NCBI GenBank assembly: GCA_900545805.1
Contig: URAL01000021.1
Span: 1-29,657, forward strand
Length of the DNA stretch: 29,657 nucleotides
Reading direction: 5' to 3'
Source of the DNA: an uncultured Eubacteriales bacterium
GTDB taxonomy: Bacteria > Bacillota > Clostridia > Oscillospirales > Oscillospiraceae
The notes under the pieces are model-generated. The model was not told the origin of the DNA, made no database searches, and saw only the letters and a program-made list of their open reading frames with translations. The position numbers were made by a program, and so were the translations under genes. Below are positions 23,374 through 29,657 of this stretch, one piece after another (the first letter of the stretch is position 1; each line of letters opens with the position of its first letter).

Positions 23374-24756
23374 TCATGTCTCGTAATCGTCGGCCAGAAG
23401 GTGCTCGCCTATTTTGTAGACATTTCCCGCTCCGACGGTGAGGATAAGATCGCCCGGCTGCGCTGTTTTGCGCAGATCCTGCTCTATCTCATCAAAGGTT
23501 TTGAAAAACTTTGCCCCCTCTATCTTCTCGGCAAGGTCTGCCGAGGAGATACCGAGAATATTCTTTTCACGGGCGGCAAATATCTCCGCCAGATAAACGA
23601 TATCCGGACGGCGGAGCTGACGCACGAAGTCGTGAAACAGTGCCATCGTGCGCGTATAGGTATGCGGCTGGAATACAATGATGGTACGCTTGTAGCCCAG
23701 CGCCTCCACAGCGTCGAGCAGAGCCTTCAGCTCGCCCGGGTGGTGGGCGTAATCGTCATAAACGTCCGCGCCGTTGAATTTTCCCTTAAACTCAAATCTT
23801 CTGCCCGCTCCGGAAAAACCGGCAAGTCCGTATTTTATCGCGGTGGGCTTTATGCCGAGACATATGCAGGCCGCCGCAGCGGCGAGCGCGTTCTTGAGGT
23901 TGTGTACGCCCGGAACATGAATACTGACCGTATCGAAAAGCTTCCCCTTGTACATGATGTCAAACTTTGTCAGTGAACCTATGCGAATGACATTTTTTGC
24001 ATAAACATCCGCTTTTGATGTGAGTCCGAAAGTCACGATGCTGCGATCAAGCCCCTTTACGGCATCCATGGTATTCTCGTCATCGTGATTGACGACAACA
24101 TATCCGTCCTCCGGGACATGGCTTGCAAACTCACGGAAGCTTTTTTTGATATCCTCGATACCCGAGAAAAAATCAAGGTGATCCGCCTCTATATTGAGTA
24201 TCACCGCAACCGTCGGGTAAAATGATAAAAACGAGTTATAGTACTCGCACGACTCCATGATTATCGTATCGCCAGCGCCGACCCTGTGCCCTGCCTTCAA
24301 AAGCGGCAGAGTACCGCCAATCATTACAGTAGGGTCCTTTTCGGCCGCCATGAGGATGTGTGTACACATCGATGTAGTGGTCGTTTTTCCGTGCGTTCCC
24401 GAAATACACAGAGCATTTTTGTACCCTTTCATAATAGCGCCCCAAGCCTGGGTGCGCTCGAACACGGGGACCCCCATCTCGCGAGCCCGCACTACCTCGG
24501 GATTTTCATCATGAGCCGCGGCTGTACGAACGACGAAATCAATATCGTTTGTTATATTCGCCGCGTCGTGACCTATGGATATCTTTATCCCCTTCTCACG
24601 AAGATGCGAGGTGCGCTCGCTTTCCGTGATATCCGAGCCGCTTATGATAAGTCCCGCATCGGAGAGCACCTCTGCCAGCGGCGACATCGAAACACCGCCT
24701 ATACCGATGAGATGGCCTCTTTTTCCGCACATTAAATATTCACTGAAATCAGGCAT
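23374..24756 (-). CDS. murC: UDP-N-acetylmuramate--L-alanine ligase
   Basis: MurC adds L-alanine to UDP-MurNAc, the first amino-acid step of peptidoglycan precursor synthesis in the cytoplasm. The ~460-residue protein has the Mur-ligase order: an N-terminal UDP-binding Rossmann domain (HLIGIGGVSMSPLAEVL), the ATP-binding central domain with SGTHGKTTTTSM (about 119-130) and NIEADHLDFF, and the C-terminal domain with GAGRRFEFKG and YDDYAHHPGE. I chose ATG at 24756, preceded by TTGGAGAA, over a GTG 15 bases upstream that has no ribosome binding site. Mpl is a relative, but the motifs and Gram-positive context favour MurC. Confidence 0.95.
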   Translation of the reverse strand: MPDFSEYLMCGKRGHLIGIGGVSMSPLAEVLSDAGLIISGSDITESERTSHLREKGIKISIGHDAANITNDIDFVVRTAAAHDENPEVVRAREMGVPVFERTQAWGAIMKGYKNALCISGTHGKTTTTSMCTHILMAAEKDPTVMIGGTLPLLKAGHRVGAGDTIIMESCEYYNSFLSFYPTVAVILNIEADHLDFFSGIEDIKKSFREFASHVPEDGYVVVNHDDENTMDAVKGLDRSIVTFGLTSKADVYAKNVIRIGSLTKFDIMYKGKLFDTVSIHVPGVHNLKNALAAAAACICLGIKPTAIKYGLAGFSGAGRRFEFKGKFNGADVYDDYAHHPGELKALLDAVEALGYKRTIIVFQPHTYTRTMALFHDFVRQLRRPDIVYLAEIFAAREKNILGISSADLAEKIEGAKFFKTFDEIEQDLRKTAQPGDLILTVGAGNVYKIGEHLLADDYET

Positions 24757-24833
24757 AAATTCTCCAATCACGCTTTATGACAAGCAATTTTATAATTAAC
24801 AATTTAATGTTGATGTTGCATTTAGCAAATGTT

Positions 24834-24862
24834 ATTATAATACTGTGAAGTCAACTTGACAA
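24834..24862 (-). promoter_or_regulatory. Sigma-A-type promoter for murC
   Basis: On the minus strand TTGTCA (24862-24857) and a perfect TATAAT (24839-24834) are separated by 17 bp. A leader of about 70 AT-rich bases follows before the murC ATG. The -35 almost fully overlaps that of the divergent cca promoter. Confidence 0.72.
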
Positions 24863-24883
24863 GAATTAAAATCTTTGTACATA
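24856..24883 (+). promoter_or_regulatory. Sigma-A-type promoter for the cca operon
   Basis: A perfect TTGACA (24856-24861) and TACATA (24878-24883) are separated by 16 bp, just before the ribosome binding site AGGAG and the ATG at 24900. The leader would be only about 10 bases. The -10 is imperfect. Confidence 0.5.
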
Positions 24884-24899
24884 TAGGAGCTTGATTATA

Positions 24900-26093
24900 A
24901 TGCCCCAAATCACCCCTCCCAAATATGTTAGGCAAATATTATTTGGCCTGCAGGCTCGCGGGCATCTTGCCTACCTCGTGGGCGGCTGTGTGCGCGATGT
25001 TATTATGGACATACAGCCCCAGGACTGGGATATCTGCACGAGTGCTCTGCCCGAGGAGGTAATGGAGCTCTTCCCCGGCTCGCGTCCCACAGGCCTGCAG
25101 CACGGCACGGTCACAGTCATTATCGGCAGCAAAAGCGCCGAGGTAACTACCTTCCGAACGGAGGGAGACTATCGCGATCACCGTAGGCCGGATTCCGTAA
25201 CCTTCGTTTCAGATCTCATAACAGACCTCAGCCGGCGTGATTTTACCATGAACGCAATAGCGCTCTCGGCCGACGGTATGCTGGCTGATCCCTTTGACGG
25301 GATCAGTGATATTAATAAGCGCTGCATCCGCTGTGTCGGCAATCCGAAGATCCGCTTTACGGAGGATGCTCTGCGCATGTTTCGTGCTCTGCGCTTTTCG
25401 GCTCGGCTCGGCTTTACCATTGAATACGATACGCTCAGCGCTATTGAGGAGTGCGCGCCTCTTGCCTCGGAGCTTGCTCCGGAGAGAGTGCGCGACGAGG
25501 TCGAAAAGATACTTCTCACAATGAGGCCCGAAACGATGAGTGCTGCCATAAGCTTCGGGCTTATGGGAAATTATATTAGCGGCACGGGCTGGAAGATGCC
25601 AAACTTTGCCGATATTGCAGGCATGCCGCGCAAGCCGCTTTCGCGCTGGGTCGCATTCAGTATCATGCTCCGCAAATACGGCTATATTCCCTCGGCAAGT
25701 GATTTTCTGACTCGGCTCAGACTGGACGGGCGCACTATACGCTGCTGCACCGACGCCGAGGTGCTCTTAAGTCACGAGCCGCCCACAGACAGTCTCGGCT
25801 GGAAGAAGATGCTCAACCGCTACGGAGTTGACACCGTGACCTGCGCCGTTCAGGCATATGCAGTCATAATGGGCATAGACTGCGAAAAGGAGCTCAGGGC
25901 GGTGCTTAAAAGCGGCGAGTGCTTTTCATTAAAGCATCTTGCCGTAACGGGCGACGATCTTCTCTCGCTCGGTCTCAAAGGCCCGGAGCTCGGCGAAATG
26001 CTCAAATTCCTGCTCGATTATGTCATGGAATATCCCGATAATAATAAACGTGAAATACTGCTCGAACTTGCAAAGTATTCGGAGGAAAGCTAA
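24900..26093 (+). CDS. cca: CCA tRNA nucleotidyltransferase (class II)
   Basis: This enzyme builds or repairs the CCA end of tRNAs from CTP and ATP without a template. The 397-residue protein has the class II signature: the nucleotidyltransferase loop LVGGCVRD (about 26-33), the metal-binding DWDICTSA (about 42-49), RRDFTMNAIAL (about 112-122), and the nucleotide-binding RMFRALRFSARLGF (about 156-169), then a helical tRNA-binding half. Poly(A) polymerase I is a relative, but Gram-positive genes of this kind are CCA enzymes. ATG at 24900 is preferred over a TTG three codons upstream, which lies too close to AGGAG. The stop codon overlaps the next start as TAATG. Confidence 0.93.
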   Translation: MPQITPPKYVRQILFGLQARGHLAYLVGGCVRDVIMDIQPQDWDICTSALPEEVMELFPGSRPTGLQHGTVTVIIGSKSAEVTTFRTEGDYRDHRRPDSVTFVSDLITDLSRRDFTMNAIALSADGMLADPFDGISDINKRCIRCVGNPKIRFTEDALRMFRALRFSARLGFTIEYDTLSAIEECAPLASELAPERVRDEVEKILLTMRPETMSAAISFGLMGNYISGTGWKMPNFADIAGMPRKPLSRWVAFSIMLRKYGYIPSASDFLTRLRLDGRTIRCCTDAEVLLSHEPPTDSLGWKKMLNRYGVDTVTCAVQAYAVIMGIDCEKELRAVLKSGECFSLKHLAVTGDDLLSLGLKGPELGEMLKFLLDYVMEYPDNNKREILLELAKYSEES

Positions 26094-26665
26094 TGAACAC
26101 GGCAATGGAGGAGCTTAACACCAAATGCCTCAGCTGTGAGGCCTGCCCTCTCGGTAAAACGCGAGCAAAGCTCGTTTTCGGCGACGGAAATTCCGATACG
26201 AACGTCATGCTCATAGGAGAAGGCCCCGGCGAGCAGGAGGATCTTCAGGGCGTTCCGTTTGTCGGCCGTGCCGGTAAGCTGCTTGACGATATGCTGAAAA
26301 TGATCGATCTTGACCGCAGCCGCGTATATATCGCAAACATAGTAAAATGCCGTCCGCCGCACAACCGCGATCCGCTTCCGGAGGAGCGCGAGGCCTGCTT
26401 GCCGTGGCTCAGACAGCAGATTGATATCGTTGACCCCAAGATTATAATATGCCTCGGGCGCATTGCCGCCACCTCGCTCATAAGCGAGGATTTCCGCATA
26501 ACGCGGCAGCACGGACAGTGGTTTGACGCTGACGGCAGACGCTGCCTCGCGATATACCACCCCTCAGCCCTGCTGCGCGATGTAACAAAGCGTCCGGATA
26601 CCTTCACCGATCTCAGGGAGATACGCAGTGAGATACGCAGACTCTGCCCGGAGGTGTATGAATGA
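26093..26665 (+). CDS. Uracil-DNA glycosylase, family 4-like (Fe-S type)
   Basis: The 190-residue protein belongs to the [4Fe-4S] uracil-DNA glycosylases, which remove uracil formed by cytosine deamination. Visible are C12-x2-C15 near the N-terminus, motif 1 GEGPGEQED (42-50), PFVGRAGKLL (55-64), NIVKCRPP (82-89, C86), C102 and motif 2 HPSALLR (about 156-162). Cysteines 12, 15, 86 and 102 fit the cluster ligands. C18 is extra. It overlaps cca by one base and the GNAT gene by four, so the three are co-translated. The usual family start at the CxxC segment agrees with ATG at 26093. Confidence 0.92.
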   Translation: MNTAMEELNTKCLSCEACPLGKTRAKLVFGDGNSDTNVMLIGEGPGEQEDLQGVPFVGRAGKLLDDMLKMIDLDRSRVYIANIVKCRPPHNRDPLPEEREACLPWLRQQIDIVDPKIIICLGRIAATSLISEDFRITRQHGQWFDADGRRCLAIYHPSALLRDVTKRPDTFTDLREIRSEIRRLCPEVYE

Positions 26666-27465
26666 TATACGATATTCGGGAATACAAGCAGGACGATGTA
26701 AGCGCAATGAAATCGCTCTGGTGCGATGCTTTCGGCGATTTGCCGGAGCTTGTGGACAGTTTTTTTGAGCTGCTGCCCTCTATGGGCACGGGCTTTGTCG
26801 CAGAGCTTGACGGCGAGGTTTTCGGAGCGGCATATGTTTTGGACGCATTTTTGCATCTGCCCGACAGCTCGACAAAAAAGCTCGCTTATATCTACGCGGT
26901 TGCCGTCGACGGCAGCGTCCGCGGTCATGGTGTAGGCGCGGAGCTTACGCGTGCGTGCATGCGTAATGCGTGGGAATACTCGGCCGATATTTGCTGTACG
27001 CTTCCTGCAGAAGGCTCACTATACGACTGGTACGAAAGCCGCTGCGGGCTTGCCGCTGCGAGCTTCTGCTGCTATGAGACTGTTGCGGCCGGCGCTGAAG
27101 CAGTCGGCATAAAAAGACTCAGCGCCGATGAATACGGCTTTTTGCGTGAGGATATGCTCAAGGGTACGGCGCACGTCGGCTTTTATTACGGCTACCTGCG
27201 CTTCCAGGAGGAGATATTCACCTCCTCCTTCGGCGGATTTTTTGAGTATAAGGGCGCAATAGCCTGCGGTTATATTGAAAACGGGACGCTGTACGTCAAG
27301 GAATTCCTAGGCGATGAGCCTGAGTTTATCCCAGCGCTGTGCACCGCTCTCGGTGTGAAAAAAGCCGTCATCAGACGCGCTTCGAGCTTTGGTGAGCGCT
27401 ATATAGCAGCGTATCGGAAAGCAGATTATCCGCCCGATACGGTGTGGAATTTAACATTGGACTGA
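26662..27465 (+). CDS. GNAT-family N-acetyltransferase
   Basis: The 267-residue protein starts with a GNAT domain (about 1-150). YIYAVAVDGSVRGHGVGAEL (about 73-92) includes the acetyl-CoA-binding R-x-x-G-x-G-A/G pattern (RGHGVG). The C-terminal ~110 residues have no motif I recognise; they may form a second, degenerate GNAT fold as in other double-length members. The acceptor is unknown. The ATG overlaps the glycosylase stop codon as ATGA, and the gene ends in a terminator, so it closes the cca operon. No functional link to tRNA repair or base excision is evident. Confidence 0.85.
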   Translation: MIYDIREYKQDDVSAMKSLWCDAFGDLPELVDSFFELLPSMGTGFVAELDGEVFGAAYVLDAFLHLPDSSTKKLAYIYAVAVDGSVRGHGVGAELTRACMRNAWEYSADICCTLPAEGSLYDWYESRCGLAAASFCCYETVAAGAEAVGIKRLSADEYGFLREDMLKGTAHVGFYYGYLRFQEEIFTSSFGGFFEYKGAIACGYIENGTLYVKEFLGDEPEFIPALCTALGVKKAVIRRASSFGERYIAAYRKADYPPDTVWNLTLD

Positions 27466-27498
27466 AAAAAGACGCTAATCGGCGTCTTTTTTTCAGTC
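27460..27498 (+). terminator. Intrinsic terminator of the cca-glycosylase-GNAT operon
   Basis: GACTGAAAAAAGACGC (27460-27475), loop TAATCG, and GCGTCTTTTTTTCAGTC (27482-27498) pair with a single extra T. The GNAT stop codon lies in the left arm. The outer arms, GACTGAAAAAAG and CTTTTTTCAGTC, are shared with the galM terminator at 27722-27759. Confidence 0.92.
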
Positions 27499-27721
27499 AC
27501 AGACTGTCAAAAAACTATGCTGCTGAGGAAAGACAGCCGCGCAGCAGGGGAGCTCGAGGGGGCAAAGGCCCCGCTCGAAATCAGATTATAGCCATCAAAA
27601 ATGTCTGATTTATCAGACTTTTTGACGAGCGTAGCGAGATTTTTCGTGAAGCGTAAGCTTCACAAAAAATGTGGCGTATTTGAAGCGTGCAAAAAAGTCA
27701 CAGACTTTTTTGACACGCTGG
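27499..27721. repeat. Noncoding chain of hairpins between convergent genes
   Basis: No credible gene lies here. At least five stem-loops follow each other: TGCTGC/GCAGCA (27518-27523, 27541-27546); a 9-bp GC stem with one bulge (27555-27577); GTCTGA-TTTA-TCAGAC followed by T5 (27603-27623); GTGAAGC-GTAA-GCTTCAC flanked by T and A runs (27646-27663); and a 16-bp stem with one bulge and loop ACA (27684-27719). AGTCACAGACT and CAGACTTTTTTGAC-like words recur. This may be a dispersed repeat element or a structured RNA. Confidence 0.75.
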
Positions 27722-27759
27722 GACTGAAAAAAGCAGCCAAAAGGCTGCTTTTTTCAGTC
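27722..27759 (-). terminator. Strong intrinsic terminator of galM
   Basis: GACTGAAAAAAGCAGCC (27722-27738), loop AAAA, GGCTGCTTTTTTCAGTC (27743-27759): a perfect 17-bp stem that contains the galM stop codon in its minus-strand left arm. It is symmetric, so it could also stop plus-strand transcription. Confidence 0.93.
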
Positions 27760-28722
27760 AGCGAAGAATTTATAGCTCGTTTTAGATGTGTACCTTTCGC
27801 CCTTTCGCAGGAGCGGCGAAGGGAAGCTCGGATGATTCGGACTGTCGGGATAATACTGCGTTTCAAGGCACAGCGCCGAATTTTTGCCGTACACCGCGCC
27901 TTGCTTGCCGAGACGAATACCCGTCGCGCCGCCCGCATAAAGCTGCAAAGCCGGCATATCGGTCGCAACGGTCATGGTTATGCCGCTTTCCGGGCTGTAA
28001 AGCCTCGCGCATGGCGTACCGCCAAGGACGAAGCAGTGGTCGTAAAAGCCGTTTTTCACCTCACGCATAGTGCGAAAATCAAAGTCCGTACCCTCGACCG
28101 GGCACACTTCACCTGTCGGGATAAGCCCGGCGTCGACCTGAAGATAGCTGTCTGCATTTATCATAAGCTTATGGCCGAGAATATCTCCCTTGCCGGAAAG
28201 ATTGAAATAGCTGTGATTTGTGAGGCTTAAGTATGTGTCGGCGTCGGAGACGGCCTCATAACATATACTGAGCACATTATCGTCCGAAAACGCATAGGTT
28301 ACACGGATGTTCACTTCTCCGGGGAAGCCGTCTCCGCCGTCGGGATCCGTTATGCCCAGCGTCAGGCTGTTATTTTCGGCCGAGATGAGCTCAAAGCGGC
28401 GTCTGCTGAGTCCTGCTCCGCCGTGCAGCGTGTTTTTCCCTTCGTTCGCCGTGAGCCTGTATTCCCTGCCGTCGAGTGTGAAGGATGCATTTGCTATGCG
28501 GTTGGCGTATCTGCCGACCAATGCGCCGAAATAGCCGTCCTGCCTTAAATACTCCGCCGGAGTGTCGTAGCCGAGGACGACATCCGTAAGCCCACCCTTC
28601 TTGTCGGGCACCGCGATGCTCTGCACAGCCGCTCCGAGGGTAATAATGCGCACATACGCACCCGACGCATTTTCGATGGTGAAAATATCGTATTCGCCAA
28701 AGGCGTTTTTCCTTATCGCCAT
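27754..28722 (-). CDS. galM: Aldose 1-epimerase (mutarotase)
   Basis: GalM interconverts alpha and beta anomers of galactose and other aldoses, the first step of the Leloir pathway. The ~322-residue protein shows GRYANRIANASFTLDG and NTLHGG (near residues 70-105), the catalytic histidine segment TNHSYFNLSG (about 170-179), and the catalytic glutamate in LETQYYPDSPNH (about 286-297). The start at 28722 is chosen because AAGGAGG lies seven bases upstream and the only further open frame covers the promoter. It stands alone with its own promoter and terminator; no other galactose gene is nearby. Confidence 0.94.
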   Translation of the reverse strand: MAIRKNAFGEYDIFTIENASGAYVRIITLGAAVQSIAVPDKKGGLTDVVLGYDTPAEYLRQDGYFGALVGRYANRIANASFTLDGREYRLTANEGKNTLHGGAGLSRRRFELISAENNSLTLGITDPDGGDGFPGEVNIRVTYAFSDDNVLSICYEAVSDADTYLSLTNHSYFNLSGKGDILGHKLMINADSYLQVDAGLIPTGEVCPVEGTDFDFRTMREVKNGFYDHCFVLGGTPCARLYSPESGITMTVATDMPALQLYAGGATGIRLGKQGAVYGKNSALCLETQYYPDSPNHPSFPSPLLRKGERYTSKTSYKFFAD

Positions 28723-28746
28723 GGGCTCGCCTCCTTTTTTGAGCCT

Positions 28747-28775
28747 ATTATACGTCCGTTTTTTCCTGCGTTCAA
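28747..28775 (-). promoter_or_regulatory. Sigma-A-type promoter for galM
   Basis: On the minus strand TTGAAC (28775-28770) and a perfect TATAAT (28752-28747) are separated by 17 bp. Transcription would begin near 28740, about 18 bases before the ATG and just before AAGGAGG. Confidence 0.72.
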
Positions 28776-28902
28776 GCCGTAAAGGCGGCATACGGGTGGA
28801 ACCGAGCCGAAATATGCGCAATTTTTAGTTAAGATTTTATCACGTTTTCTTCAAAAGCATTGATTTTTCAGCATTATTTGCGTTATGGTCAAATTTCGTA
28901 TG

Positions 28903-28931
28903 TTGACAATCATAAGCAATTGAATTAAAAT
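28903..28931 (+). promoter_or_regulatory. Sigma-A-type promoter for the nfnA-like gene
   Basis: A perfect TTGACA (28903-28908) and TAAAAT (28926-28931) are separated by 17 bp. A leader of about 55 AT-rich bases follows up to AAGAGGTAAT and the ATG at 28994. Confidence 0.75.
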
Positions 28932-28993
28932 TAAGGCTGTTGCAAATGGCTTGAACAAAATAATAAATAATTATATAGATAAGAGGTAATAAG

Positions 28994-29657
28994 ATGTTTA
29001 AAGTCGTACAAAAAAGATTTCTGAACGATGCAAAGACCATTTGCCTGTTCGAGATCGAAGCTCCGCTGGTCGCTCGTCACGCCCAGGCAGGTCAGTTCGT
29101 CATCTTCCGTCTTGATGAGCAGGGAGAGCGCACTCCTGTTTCCGTCGCAGGCTACGACCGCGAAAAGGGCACCGTTACCGTTATGGTACAGGCTGCCGGC
29201 CGTACCACCAAGATGCTGCACACCGTGCAGGAGGGCGATTACATCTCCGACTTCGTCGGCCCCCTCGGCAAGGCTACCGAGATGGACGGCCTGAAGAAGG
29301 TCTGTGTTGTCGGCGGCGGCGTCGGCTGCGCTATCGCCTACCCCATTGCCAAGGAAATGCACGAAAAGGGTATTGACGTTACCTTCATAGCAGGCTTCAG
29401 AAGCGCCGATATCGTCATCCTGAAGGACGAGCTCAAGGCCGCCTCCGATAAGCTCATAATGTGCACCGACGACGGCACCTACGGCGAAAAGGGCTTCACC
29501 ACCCAGTATCTCCAGCAGGAGATCGAGGCCAACATAAAAGAGGGCAAGCCTCAGTTTGACCGCGTTATCGCCATCGGCCCGGACATCATGATGAAGTTCC
29601 TGGCAGAGGTCACCCGCCCCTACGGCATCAAGACCATCATCTCCCTCGACCCGATCA
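28994..29657 (+). CDS. nfnA: NfnA-like ferredoxin:NADP+ oxidoreductase subunit, 5' part (cut by window end)
   Basis: About 221 residues are visible with no stop codon before the end of the window. The sequence opens MFKVVQKRFLNDAKT and shows an FAD-binding domain with AGQFVIFRLDEQGERTPVSV (about 32-51). A pyridine-nucleotide-binding domain follows with VCVVGGGVGCAIAYPIAKEM (about 103-122). Later parts include TFIAGFRS, CTDDGTYGEKG and IAIGPDIMMKF. This is the sulfide/dihydroorotate-dehydrogenase-like FAD/NAD-binding family. In Clostridia such a gene followed by a GltB-like subunit encodes NfnAB, which bifurcates electrons between NADPH, NAD+ and ferredoxin. The partner gene would lie outside the window, so PyrK-like or GltA-associated roles remain possible. 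Its C-rich codon bias, strong promoter and ribosome binding site suggest high expression. Confidence 0.85.
   Translation, partial: MFKVVQKRFLNDAKTICLFEIEAPLVARHAQAGQFVIFRLDEQGERTPVSVAGYDREKGTVTVMVQAAGRTTKMLHTVQEGDYISDFVGPLGKATEMDGLKKVCVVGGGVGCAIAYPIAKEMHEKGIDVTFIAGFRSADIVILKDELKAASDKLIMCTDDGTYGEKGFTTQYLQQEIEANIKEGKPQFDRVIAIGPDIMMKFLAEVTRPYGIKTIISLDPI

Noticed and set aside
22700..23386. 228-residue plus-strand open frame opposite the MBL-fold hydrolase
   Set aside because: Antisense to a gene with recognisable fold motifs and operon position.
27499..27721. CRISPR array
   Set aside because: Repeated words are short, unevenly spaced and palindromic within hairpins; there are no regular repeats with unique spacers and no cas genes.
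27601..28230. 209-residue plus-strand open frame through the hairpin region and the end of galM
   Set aside because: It starts in palindromic noncoding sequence, passes through two stems and a terminator, then runs antisense to galM. No ribosome binding site.
28932..28993. Riboswitch in the leader of the nfnA-like gene
   Set aside because: The leader is about 55 bases, AT-rich and without conserved aptamer motifs or a terminator/antiterminator pair.

Overview
The window looks like a chromosomal segment of a spore-forming anaerobic member of the Clostridia, probably of the Oscillospiraceae/Ruminococcaceae type (inference). The reasons are the Gram-positive replicative polymerase PolC, the spoIIGA-sigE sporulation pair, a SpoVB-type flippase, an [FeFe]-hydrogenase-like sensor, an NfnA-type ferredoxin:NADP+ oxidoreductase subunit, and moderately GC-rich coding sequence separated by AT-rich promoters. 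I saw no rRNA or tRNA gene and no CRISPR array.

Region by region: (1) 1-1184 is the 3' part of a large serine recombinase, the edge of an integrative element. It ends 63 bp before the start codon of gluQ (1224-2147), which has no visible ribosome binding site of its own. (2) 2188-5557 holds a two-gene operon on the minus strand, a PAS-containing [FeFe]-hydrogenase-like sensor and a PP2C/SpoIIE-type phosphatase. A divergent RseC-family gene is transcribed from a promoter whose -35 overlaps theirs. (3) 5585-17196 is one long minus-strand transcription unit: DMT transporter, pyrH, frr, uppS, dxr, rseP, ispG, polC and a phosphodiester-glycosidase-like membrane protein. Most junctions overlap or abut. 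The unit couples UMP supply, ribosome recycling, isoprenoid/undecaprenyl synthesis, membrane proteolysis and replication. The usual cdsA and proS are missing. (4) 17276-18868 is spoIIGA-sigE behind a promoter region with two Spo0A-box-like sequences. (5) 19018-20157 is a strongly codon-biased secreted SLH-domain protein with its own promoter and terminator. (6) 20223-24756, on the minus strand, contains murC with an MBL-fold hydrolase, then a SpoVB-like flippase, then hup and rqcP. (7) 24900-27465 is a tightly coupled plus-strand operon: cca, a family-4-like uracil-DNA glycosylase and a GNAT acetyltransferase. (8) 27460-27759 is a noncoding chain of hairpins between the convergent GNAT and galM genes. 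(9) 27754-28722 is galM (minus), and 28994 to the end is a truncated nfnA-like gene (plus).

The observations most worth a second look are: the phosphatase-linked sensory hydrogenase, in which the proton-transfer cysteine is replaced by alanine; the hairpin chain at 27460-27759; three divergent intergenic regions where back-to-back promoters share or overlap their -35 hexamers; a probably leaderless spoIIGA with Spo0A-box-like sites; and the mobile-element junction at the gluQ start codon.
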